DNA from: Sialis fuliginosa
Lineage: Eukaryota; Arthropoda; Insecta; Megaloptera; Sialidae
Reading direction: 5' to 3'
Length of the DNA: 64,000 nucleotides
Assembly (NCBI GenBank): GCA_961205875.1
Contig: OY540812.1
Location: forward strand, 23,321,098 to 23,385,097
The translations under genes were made by a program, and so were the position numbers. The notes beneath the pieces were generated by a model. That model saw nothing but the letters and a program-made list of their open reading frames with translations, did no database searches and had not been told where the DNA came from. Of the stretch, positions 38,481-49,399 are shown piece by piece (positions within the stretch are counted from its first letter, which is position 1; each line of letters begins with the position of its first letter).

Positions 38481-39048
38481 TTATTTAGAAATCTTTATTC
38501 GTGCGCATATCCAAAAACTGGATGTAGTATAACATACATACATATAATATTTTGATATTTTTACAACTCTCACTAAACACATACATATAACACATAATAA
38601 TTCACGGGATTGCTGCACATGTCCGCCATGAAGTGAGCTATCGTTAGAGGTAACATCTCAGTCAGAAGCGGTGTGAAGTTGGCTACAGTCGTAAAACCAT
38701 ACATTCCGTTTTATTGTTTTATTGTACTTTCTACCCGCGCGCTTTGCTACTACGGGCCGGAGCTTTGAGTGGTTGGGTGAAGGGAAAGGGGGGGTCGAAT
38801 CACTTCAAATCTGGCAGAGTATTATAGTACACGTAGATGATATTGTTGTAAAATGTAAACCGGTTTATACTCAATAGCATAGAAATATTCTGCTATACGT
38901 AATCTTTTGTAAGCGCGATTTTATATTAACACGATTCTTCGTTCATATGTGTAAGTAAGTATACCTATCGATGAATTTTATATAAGTTAAAACAGAAATG
39001 AACTTATACGACTTAAATTTAAATTATTTAAAAATGTGTAAAAACTAA

Positions 39049-39254
39049 GGTACTAAGGTTACTGTTTTTGATTGACAGGTTTATTTTTTGTAATTATCAC
39101 GAACTCATATTACTAATAAAACAAGTAACTCTTTATTTATACAATTTAATTACCAAAGTCTACAAATATAGTTTGTTTTTTATATTATAGCCTTTTATTC
39201 TGTTTGCATCTTTTCTCCAGTAATGGATAAAGTAAAATCAGTAATGAACTAGTA
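39049..39254 (-). mobile_element. fragment of the 0.53-kb MITE family
   Basis: Terminal part only, reverse orientation: AGGTACT end, then AACTCATATTACTAATAAAA and CTCCAGTAATGGATAAAG as in 21580-22113. Confidence 0.7.
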
Positions 39255-41308
39255 ATATTTTAATGAAACTTATTATTATATTGGTTTTACACCAAAAAAA
39301 TAAAATCACGGTGTTTCTAAAACAGTTTGTATTTAAAAATGACAGGTTCTGTTACTATTTTGTGTTTCATCTTTTTGGTTCTCCGCGGCTTCGCACGCTT
39401 TTTTTTAAATAAAATTCGTATCAATTTAATTATATAATACAACTTTTGTTTTATGGGCAAATGAGTTATCAAAAAAAAGATGTAAAAAATCGCAGTTTGT
39501 TGAGTATCAAATAAAAACCCACGATACAAGGAAATTAAATATGTAGAAATTTTGTTATTATTGAAATCTTCGGTTAACTTAAAAAAAATCTTAAAAATAT
39601 TTTATCCCCATGCTCGAAAGAAACAATCAAAAAAAAATATTGGGATTACTTATGTGTAATGAAATTTATTAATTAAACTGACACAAATATTATTTTCCAC
39701 ATAAATTGTTTCTTAAATTTTCAAACGATTGTTACCAATTAAATCAAATCATTGAATTAAAATTATTAACGTAAAAAAAATTTTCGTAAAAGTTATAAAC
39801 ATTAAAATTATAAAGTAAACACATTTTTCTCGTGCATGACCAAATAGTTTCTGACGATTTTTACGTCAAATTTTTTATTCATAAACGTACTTTTGGAAGT
39901 ATAAACATCGAATTTGTTAATACAAATATTAATTGTTTATAAACAAATTAAAAACTGTTCTACTTAAAATTTGATTTTACTGCACGTCATTCTACATTTT
40001 TCCTGTAGAGCAATGCAATGTAAAATACAATATAATTCCTATCATCTCACGTCGTATAAATTTTTCAGAGCGACGCACGATCACTCCATAACATGTGCGT
40101 CAGTAAAAATCATCTGAAACCGTTTAAACGTTTACGAAAAAAATGTTGATCTTTTTTACATTATAATTTTATTGTTTATAATTTTTGTGAAAAAATATTT
40201 TCACGACCGAAACTCTTTTCTTTTCTAACATAAAAACTATAGCATAATTCATTTTACAGCTCAAAAAAACGATTTTAGATATTTAAGTAGCCAAAAAAAC
40301 TGGTAAACAGAAAATTACAAAAATTTGGATTTCGACTATGCTCGACCTACACTACAATAATACTATATATGTAGGTCACTTTTTTGGTACGTCAAACTTT
40401 TTTTGTGGCTGTGAAATTGAATAAATTGAAAATCGTGTGAAGTTCGATTCAAACTAAATTTTTTTTTAAACATTAACATCACAAACATAATAATTTATAA
40501 AATAAATTTTCCTGCGACCTCTAAACTAAACGAATATAACAATAAGTTAAAACGAAGAACTCTAATTTGAAAAAAAATGTGTTTTGATGACCACGTTGTG
40601 GTTTCTATGTTTCATAAGCATTAAAACATGTAAGATTAAACACAAAATTTTAGCGACTGTTTAAATAAATAAGGATGAAATTAAATAATATCTATATCAT
40701 TTAGTAACAATATTTTTCGGTAGTAAAATTAAAATCTCAGATATTCATTTTTAATACCGACCATAAAAAAATAATGTATTTGATTAAATATGTTGAATTT
40801 GTATTGGATACCCGGATAATTCCATAGGGATCTTCGATATTTCTGTGTTTAAACATTCATGAATGATTTGGTTTTTCCAAATTACTTCAGTTCTTCGGGG
40901 ATTAAAGCTCCGTGTTTGATATATGCAAACGTAATAAATATTATTCATGAAGTCATTATTGCTATGTAATTTAAAACGTTATCACAGCTATTCTGCTTCT
41001 TGTAATATGTATGTATTTCAGACGACAGGTAGCTATGAAATATTTTTATCAGGGTCCGATATATTTACGCACGAGGCCATTCAAAATTCACTTCCCCTCA
41101 CACGTTCAGAAAAATTTAACGTCCTTTTGTGCTTCTGATTTTAACATGTATGTCGTGTGTAACAAATATTTGAAGTTAAGCAATCGTGTACGAAATCTTT
41201 TTTTATTTTGTTGAATTTGCCATCTTACGGTGGACACTTGAACTATTAGTATTCTAGCAGAGATACAAACCTACATGTTTCAATAATCTTTTTTAGTGTT
41301 TGAAAATA

Positions 41309-41432
41309 AGGTACTTGCACTAGTCTTGGCCCCTTTTAAGAGCAAGGCATACTGTTTTTTTTGAATTGATGTGCTTATTTTTTGCAATTCTCATGAAGTC
41401 ATGTTACTAATAAAACAAATACCTCTCAAAAC
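41309..41432 (-). mobile_element. fragment of the 0.53-kb MITE family
   Basis: AGGTACTTGCACTAGTCTTG end, then CTCATGAAGTCATGTTACTA; about 120 bp remain. It lies downstream of the minus-strand gene. Confidence 0.65.
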
Positions 41433-41982
41433 TCTCAATGAATTATGATATTTATGTAATAAAAAAGATTTAAAATTAGTTCTAAAAATATCAACAAACT
41501 GGTACAAAATTTAAAAAAAAATTGACATTAGAGTAGGTATTCTTAATAATATGTAGAGGTTAAAATTAACTAAAATAATTCTGAAATAAAAAATGTACCA
41601 AGTATAAAATTTATTAACAATATATTTTCATTTATTACTTATTTACAATTTATCAGTCAACATACAATTACTAACATTACAACATTTAAAAATTATAAAA
41701 TTAAAAGTGCTACATATTTTTCTGGTATTTTTGTATTTTTTCATAAAATAATGAACCTAGTTTTCGAATAAAATATTCACATAAAAATTAAAATAGAGAA
41801 AATCTAAATTTTAAACTTCTATTGATGATGTATGTAACTTAGGTTCAGAGTCACCATTAAAAAAATATAACAAATTATATACAAACGGACACTACGGATT
41901 TTTACAAGATCAAACACTTTCCTGCCAATAGAAATTCCTAATAGCACTTGAATAGAAACTTCGTATTAACATATTTTGCTCA

Positions 41983-41988
41983 TTTATT
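41983..41988 (-). promoter_or_regulatory. candidate poly(A) signal for the minus-strand gene
   Basis: AATAAA on the minus strand (TTTATT on plus) about 60 bases past the stop. Further copies at 41631-41636 and 41610-41615 would give a UTR of about 400 bases. The choice is not resolvable here. Confidence 0.3.
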
Positions 41989-42048
41989 GTGATTTCCGTC
42001 TTTCATCGAATACTGATTTTAAAAACATCTATAACACCATACAATTTT

Positions 42049-42854
42049 TCAACTTAACGCTAACAACGGCTCATACATATCTTTTTGCGACTCCGTGGTT
42101 GTTTTAACTAGTTTTTTCTTGCCCCAAGGTTTTTTTTCAGGAGGTAATAATGCCAATTTTCTCTTAGATTTAGATAACTTCAATGGTACTTCAGTAGTAG
42201 TCGATTCTTTATCTAACATTTCCAATGTTTCTATTATATTTTTAGCAACTTTTCCATCCACATTCTCTAAAGTGCCGTTTTTGTTCGCGTAAACAACAAC
42301 CAATTCCGAATAGGCTGAGTTAGAAGGAGCATTGATATCAGCAAAGTCAGTGAAATCAGAAAACTGCTCATGAAAAGCAACTGGTTTTGGGTTATAGTAA
42401 TATGAGGGTCTTCCATGCCCATTATTTCTGTAGTAAGGTTCATAAACGCTGTGTAAATTCCCTGCTCCAAATTCTTCATCTTTTTCATTATAGAAGGTAC
42501 CTCCCCGGATAACTCCAAAATTACCAGAACCTAATAAACTGCCTGAAGATTCCGATTTACCGGTATGTCTTGATAAAGGAGTATCATAGACCAGTTGCTG
42601 CTGTCTTGCACTGTAAGGTCGATGGCTGTAAGCAGTTTCTTGGTTGTAAACAAAAGGTCTGGAGTGCCCTAGAGGTGGTTTATTTGGTTCCAAGTTAAAG
42701 TAGGATGGGTAGAACGTTTGACTACCAACTAGTGGATCGGAATCATCTTGAGTTGTTTGAGTTGTTTCGGTGTTTGATGACTCCTCTGATGCGAGGATTT
42801 TGGATTCTATGTTGTAACTGGCTTGTGCTATGAGGTCGTCATATTGATTGGATC
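42049..42854 (-). CDS. last coding exon of an unrecognised protein, Tyr/Pro-rich then Lys-rich
   Basis: On the minus strand a good acceptor (AAATTACAG, intron end at 42855-42856) opens an exon with 267 full codons ending in TGA at 42049-42051. The ORF runs well upstream of the first apparent start, so this is an internal-to-terminal exon entered in phase 1. It begins SNQYDDLIAQASYNIESKIL, then has an acidic/Thr-rich stretch (SSNTETTQTTQDD), a Tyr/Pro/Arg-rich middle (YSARQQQLVYDTPLSRH; YYRNNGHGRPSYYYNPKP), an aromatic-acidic patch (FSDFTDFADI), a compact block SELVVVYANKNGTLENVDGK + VAKNIIETLEML, and a basic tail (KSKRKLALLPPEKKPWGKKK). I see no membrane segment. The composition suggests a secreted or extracellular-matrix-like insect protein, but no signal peptide can be checked because the first exon was not found. 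A TTAA-flanked MITE lies just upstream in the intron (42939-43519). Function unknown. Confidence 0.8.
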
Positions 42855-42938
42855 CTGTAATTTAGAAATGTTTTGTTAATATTTGATATAATCGAATAAA
42901 ACAATATTGATTTTTATAGTCTTTTGATATTATTTTAA

Positions 42939-43519
42939 CCCTTGTGTTAATGGTTAAATGTTTATACCTTCCTTAATGGATAGGTACTGTACCCGGGTAC
43001 CTTCATATGATTTGTGCGTATGATATTTACGTTATAAAACGGTGTTATTGTTGTCAAATTTAATGTTATTGTTATTGTTCATTTTAAAATCAATGAAAAT
43101 ATGTAAACTAAATATAAAACAACTGTTATTTATATCAGTGTTAAATTTGAAGTAAGGTAAGTGAAAAAAATATCTTTGATTACACTTTATAAGCTAATGA
43201 AAGGGGGGTCCAAAATTTTTTTTTTTTAATTTTCATAATTTCTGTTTTTAAATCATCAATCTACGTCCGTATACCAAATTTCAACTTTATAAGTACACAA
43301 ATGAGATAATTAAGGTACACGGATACCTTATCCATTAACCAACGTTCGTTTAAATGTAGACCCAAAAATCTGTTACTTCTAATTATTTTTTTTCTAAGAA
43401 ATAGCATAACAATAAATAGATCTTGGCATTCCTGAATGCCCATAAAATAACTACATAACTACAAACTCGTCGAATAAAATCGAAAAAGGTACACGGGTAC
43501 CTATCCATTAACACAAGGG
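42939..43519. mobile_element. TTAA-flanked (piggyBac-like) MITE in the intron of the minus-strand gene
   Basis: TTAA at 42935-42938 and 43520-43523. Ends CCCTTGTGTTAATGG in both arms, then GGTAC(C/A)...ACCCGGGTACC variants. 581 bp, no coding. It starts about 80 bp from the acceptor of the exon at 42854. Confidence 0.82.
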
Positions 43520-44261
43520 TTAAGTATATCATATTTAATTCATTTTTTTCATTCAATAAAATCAATGCAATAAACAATATTAGAACTGAAGTGAATTAAA
43601 TGTAACGATTGAGTGTCACTGTTTTTAAAATTGTGTTTTAATTATTAACTTACAAAACTCTAATTATAGATATAATAGAATGTGTAATAAACGTCATAAC
43701 TTCAGTAATTCATTATCTTAAGAACACATTATGTTATTCAATTTTCCATTCGGCTAGGAATAGAATATAATTAAGTGTTCTTAACATGTCAATTTATTAT
43801 AGTTTTGATATTTTAATAACAATGAAATAATATTGTCATTTATTAACAATAAATTGTTAATACTAAAATAATAATAAGATGATTACTTTTTAAAAACAAA
43901 AAGTGAAAGTTGGGAGCCTGCAGATGCTGGCAGATCAAATAATTTATAAAATAAAAAAATGTAAATAAATCTTGCACTCCTCCATAAATGTAAGAAGAAA
44001 GAAAGTAAATCTGGTCTTAGATCTAGTTTGACGATTATAGAGAAATTGATAGTTAATTATTTTTCCTTTTAACCACACTGCATTCTATTTTTAAATCGAT
44101 ATCGTATGATTTATTATATATAAAACATAAACAGACATTATCCGCTATACAATTTTGTGTGTAAGTATATCTTGTGCTTTTGTATATCTCTATATAATAT
44201 AAGTATATTCATAACTATGTAAAAATAAGTCCTGAAGAAATGGAATAAAAATTTAAAAAAA

Positions 44262-44868
44262 ACCTGAAACGGAAAGATCAAGTGAAAATTTTGAAATCGG
44301 AGAACAAGTTTTTTTAAACGATCACAAAGTTTCTCATATCTTCGATATTTACTGCTCCCAAATTAATCCTACAATATTTTCCACTTATATATTCTAAATT
44401 AAGAATTTTACTTTCTCGTCATATCGAAGATACGATCGTTTTTAAAGAAAATAAAAATTCTACTAGAATTTAAACTAATTTAAAGTTTTTTTCCGCGTGA
44501 CCGACCTCCGCCTCTTCTAAACTGGTACTCCGGACGGTCGCCCGTCTCCCTCCCTAAAGTCAACATTGCTGTTATACATTAACAAAATAAGCAACGAATT
44601 TTAATAAATATAAAAATTTCAAACATCAACCATTCTTTTTTCCAAAGCTTACTTGACTTTTTAATATTGCACTCGAATGATTGTTAGTTATTTCTGTTTT
44701 TCATGGCAATTGTGATTTTTACTTATAACGAATAAAATGCGTTATGAGCTATTTTATTATCGAATATACGAGAAACTTTGCGATCGGTTTTTAAAGAGAA
44801 AATAATTGCTCTCCGATTTCAAAATTTTCACTCAATCTAGCCGTTTCAGGTCAAAACAAATACATTTT
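44262..44868. mobile_element. two inverted fragments of the 'cacgaggaagc' repeat family
   Basis: 44262-44350 (CTGAAACGGAAAGATCAAGT...) and 44755-44868 (CTCCGATTTCAAAATTTTCA...) face each other. The middle has a GC patch (about 44490-44565) and a further ATCGAAGATACGA string near 44420. Confidence 0.45.
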
Positions 44869-44914
44869 ATAATCAGTTTAGTATTAATACGTGTTTAATA
44901 CTAAACCGATTATA
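44868..44914. repeat. short hairpin
   Basis: ATAATCAGTTTAGTATTAAT pairs with its inverse TTAATACTAAACCGATTAT across about 6 bases, with one mismatch. Confidence 0.6.
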
Positions 44915-45182
44915 AAAATTCAAACTCTATCACAATAAGTTCTCAAAATATTAAATAAAAACTAATTTTAAGCTAAATCTTTGGGGATCTGTAGCTCCCT
45001 TACGAAGAACTTCCAAACACTCACCTTGTATATGATTTTAAATGACGTGAAAAATTGATAGAAGTATTGTGAATTATACGAATGATGATCCTCTTTTTTG
45101 TCTAAAAAAGGTCATTCAACTTTTCTGAATTATTTTACTGAATTTACACAAATGATTCGAGTCACTAACAAAAACTCATCAC

Positions 45183-45412
45183 CATAGACATAGAGCATGC
45201 ACTTGTATTAACATAATAATGGTGTAACATTTCTCCAAAACAGTGAGAGAAATGCGGTAGGATTGGGATATATCTATCTCTTTTTCTAATAAGAATGGAA
45301 TAGATTCTCCCGTTTAAAAAAGGACAAGTATATTCCAAACCTTTTCTATCTCTTTCTTTTGACACGGTTCTGTTTTTGAGTCAGATGCGCGGTCCATGCT
45401 CTATGTCTATGT
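45183..45412. mobile_element. MITE with CATAGACATAGAGCATG ends
   Basis: CATAGACATAGAGCATG at the left and CATGCTCTATGTCTATG at the right, about 230 bp apart. The target duplication was not resolved. Confidence 0.7.
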
Positions 45413-45882
45413 CTACCACATAATATATTCACTTATTTTTATAGTGATTTTATACTTCTAAAACCCGTGTCGGCATAATAGAGAAGTACTTGACGAATTA
45501 AAAAATATTGAAATATATTTATTTATTTGTAAGATAATGTAGAATTGTCAACCTTGACAATCAACTTGGCCGCAGCAGTGGGTACTTGATTTCTCTCATG
45601 TGTGAGAGAGATAATGCGTGTTTTGGTTTTTATTCTCACTGACCACTTTCACTGATTTAAATAATTGAACTGTCGGGTTATGTTACTTTCTGATTTAATC
45701 AATAATGTAATCCAACAATCGATAATATATCAATTTTATTTTTATTTCTACTTGGTTAGTAATGGAAGTTATTGTTAAGTACATGTTTTGTAATATATTG
45801 CAGTTGAATTGTTCAAGGTTTTTTGAAGGTGAAGTTGACCAATATAATAATCTCAATTTAAAGTGTTTTATATTTTTCATTA

Positions 45883-46652
45883 GGGGTCATCCATTTTACG
45901 TCACATTTTAAGGGGGTCTTCAAAGTGTGACAAGGGGAGAGGGAGGAGTTACAATCTTCTTGACGTCACATGTTAAAAAAATCAAAAATTCATTTACAAG
46001 AAGGAGCTATTGGAAGAGGATAATGTCTTTATGCAATGAAGATATACAAAAAAAATATTCATTAAACACGCGAAAACAAACCTTTTGTGTAATATATTGA
46101 GTCTAAAACTGTTTGTATTGACACTTTTTGACACGTGCGTCTTTATTCAATAATAATTTGTGTCGCGCGCCGCGTCGGTCGCCTTTGATACACGGAGAAA
46201 ATTTTATATGAATTTTTACAGCAAAAATTTGAGGAAAAATTACTACTGAGAGTTATTGGGAAAATTTTAAACGTGTTTGGTAAAATTTACGATGTAGCAT
46301 TCTACAGTATTACAGAATACTACATAATAATTTTTACCATAAAATAGTTCAATTAATATAATATTTCATTTGTATTAATTAACGAAAAAATTTAATAAAA
46401 ATAATATAATCACTTATAAACAGCCAAGGACAATGAAAGAATATTTCTTTTTTTTTCGTTGATTTTGAGTACCTACTCCGAAACTTACAAATTATTAATG
46501 TGAAAAGATTTTAAATTAAAAAAAATTATGGAAATGTTGTTTTAATCTAAATTAGTTCAAGATTTAAATTTTTATATTGTGTGACGTCACAACGGAGGGT
46601 GGGGGGTCAAGAAACCATGAAATTTGTGTGCTGTAATTTATGGATAGTCCCT
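45883..46652. mobile_element. PIF/Harbinger-like element, longer sister of 18494
   Basis: Ends GGGGTCATCCATTTTACGTC and inverse GGGACTATCCATAAATTACA, TTA on both sides (45880-45882, 46653-46655). 770 bp without transposase coding. Confidence 0.82.
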
Positions 46653-47589
46653 TAAACTACTCTTGCTTTTATATGAAGAATCACTGAATTTACTGCATCA
46701 CTAATAATATATTCCAATTATTTGTTTTTTAATATCTCAAAAAGTAGTATGAAAATTGAATGGAAGTTCTTAATACTTCATATCATAATTAATTTAATAT
46801 TCAGTGTCCAAGCAAATGTTAATTAGCTAATAATACCACCTATAGAAGAATTAATATCCACATTTTTAATCCAATGCCAAAAATCGCTAATTTTCTGTAA
46901 CATTTAGAAGGTCAATAGCATTAAGCACACGCAATATTGTCTTTTAACAAAGACTTTAACAAAGAAGAAATTAATGAGACAGTAAATAACCTTGCTGCAA
47001 ACCAACTCATTTGTATATTTCAATTTTCCTGTGACTTTGTTAGAACTATACTTATTATTACAAACAGTTGCAACACACTGTCTTCAAAATGTGTCTATGT
47101 GTACTAAAACTTAGAGTGTCGCAGTTGAGTAATGTTCTAAGAAGACAATGTAACCAATACAGATATTCTTATTGTTAAATGAAAATTCATTTTGTAATGG
47201 TCAGGGTTATTTCTCACAATAATGGGGAACCACTATGTTGAGCGCTAAAAATAGTCGGTTTTTAAAAATTCTTAATTTAGTATTAAAATTAATTTTTCCT
47301 TAATTTTCAATGTTTAGTAAAAATAACCACATACGTTTAACAGAATTTATACATAATACTTGTTTTGAATGTATCCGGATGATTTCAAATTAATTGGATA
47401 ATTAGAGCATAAGAATTAAATACTGAAAGCTAAAAACCATTATTTTGAAAAAAGCGTTTGAAGTTGATGTTTCGACTCTCATGCAGTACCGTGGAGGGGG
47501 GGGGGGGGGGGGGCAAAGAGGGCATTTGCACCGGGTGGCAGTTTGTTAAGGGCGGTAAATTTGAGGTTGAATACATTCGCCAATATTAA

Positions 47590-47917
47590 CCCTTTGAAAG
47601 CAACCAAAAAATAAAAGTGGTCTATTTTTTTATTTACATTTTCATTATGTTAATTTTGCATGAAATTGCACATAAGAAATTTGATATTCGTATGTAGTTT
47701 GAGTATAAATGTTTCAGTAAACCAAGAATTTTTTTAATATAATTTTTATTTTACATAAATATAAAATTTACAAACAAAAATGAATAAACAAAGAGTAGGA
47801 TGAAGGATTTTTTTGAATATTTCACATTTATTGCGCAACGGTATTTTTCGAGTCGTCGATTTTCATGTCGAAAAGAAAAAATACAATCGACTTTAGTCGA
47901 CTTTCGCGCCCAAAGGG
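47590..47917. mobile_element. TTAA-flanked (piggyBac-like) MITE
   Basis: TTAA at 47586-47589 and 47918-47921; ends CCCTTTGAAAGC and CCCTTTGGGCGC (inverted). 328 bp. A G run of about 18 bases lies outside it at about 47496. Confidence 0.78.
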
Positions 47918-48045
47918 TTAAATAATATTATCAAAGCAATGTGGATTATTCACACAAATCGAAATTTTTTTTTATGTTATTTAGCTTGTTTTGACAGGGA
48001 ATTATTATAACTAGTGTCGCCTATGGTTGAAATTCAACCAATATT

Positions 48046-48215
48046 TTACCTGCCTTAACGACAACATACACACATGTTTTTTTTGTGCAAATCTATGGCA
48101 CAATACCTCACCTAACCTAACCATTCCCTTCCTTTTATAATAAATACAAAAAAGTACGACAATTTTCGATGTTCACCTATTAATATATAGATCTCTCAAA
48201 ACAACAATAGGTAAT
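48046..48215 (-). repeat. diverged direct repeat, copy 1
   Basis: Shares with 48529-48650 the minus-strand string TGTGCCATAGAT(T/G)TGCACAAAAAA and a following CATGTGTGTATG, ending at a CAG|GTAAAAT donor-like site. It carries a 40-bp insertion relative to copy 2. Confidence 0.6.
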
Positions 48216-48528
48216 ATAAATATTATCCTTTTAGACAAAAATAAGCGAAATCGTAATTGTAATTGAAAATGAATAAATTAAAAATTGGAAACTTACATCA
48301 TTTTCTATTATTAAGCGTAAACGCTACCTATTAATTACAACAAAAATTTCCAAATAAAAACACTGCAATTGAACGCGAATTGATTTGCATTCTCTACGTT
48401 TTGCAGAAACTCAAAACTATTTACTTTTGTCGCTTGTTGGCGCTAGGAGTATTGCTATGATTTTGAACGATACGAGGGGAAATAAACAAACAGCGAGAGG
48501 GAAAATCATGTGCGTATGTTAACTTTAT

Positions 48529-48650
48529 TTTACCTGATTTAACGGCACCATACACACATGATTTTTTGTGCACATCTATGGCACAGTACCTTTCCAATGG
48601 TAACGTACAACAATTTTCAATGTTCACGTACTAATATAAAGATAATAATA
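48529..48650 (-). repeat. diverged direct repeat, copy 2
   Basis: See copy 1. On the minus strand it codes in one frame for YCAIDVHKKSCVYGAVKSGK and further residues, but the frame is not kept in copy 1, so coding is doubtful. Confidence 0.5.
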
Positions 48651-49399
48651 ATCACCTTTTTTGATAAAGATATTTTTAACGAACCCAAAATCTTATTTAC
48701 ATACATTATAAATCATAATCTACACTTCCCAAACATTCGCCAAATCGGAAACAATAAATTTCAGCTAAAAACAATACTCACGGCAAGGCAAGAATTAATA
48801 ATATTTAACATCCTTTATTGAATCTTATAAATATACAATTATACGCTTATCTTCGGACAGTCCATTGTTTGATGATTTTGGTAAAGAAAAGGTCGACAAT
48901 GAGGAGGCCAAACGCTATTGTTTGTGAGCAATTATATGATATAGTATCTAAGGAGAACAAGGCGAGATATGATGTAGGTCTAGACACTGTTGTTACGCTT
49001 TACTGAACTGTTATTCATCTTTTTATAAATATTTTTGCTATACGCGTACCTTTATATACATTTATCAGGTATTATTAGAATCAGCACATATAATTACTAT
49101 ATCAAAATCTAACAATGATCAAGATGGTATGGATTGTTTTTCATCTTATCATTTAATTATGCCATAATTATGTATGTCATTGTTACTGTATTTAAATCAG
49201 GAAATTAAATTAATACAGCAAGATGTGTTTTGAATATTTAAGATGAAAATCTTTTATCTTTTTTATATTGCTTTACTGAAATGTTTTAATTATTTCTTAT
49301 AAAGATAAATAAATAATTGAATTATAATATTTGGAAGTATTTTTTTAAGCTAGATGGTATAAGTATAGTGGATTCTATTTTATTTGAATTATGTAAATT

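Larger units (their letters stand above)
33190..41300. other. intergenic, repeat-derived
   Basis: AT-rich DNA between the end of kn and the minus-strand gene. Apart from the listed fragments no gene was recognised on either strand; small GC patches at 33600-33670, 34880-34990 and 38600-38780 are unassigned. Confidence 0.5.

Noticed and set aside
42095-42518. Plus- and minus-strand ORFs inside the 42-kb exon
   Set aside because: They are shadow frames of the 267-codon minus-strand exon, which has the splice site and the coherent composition.
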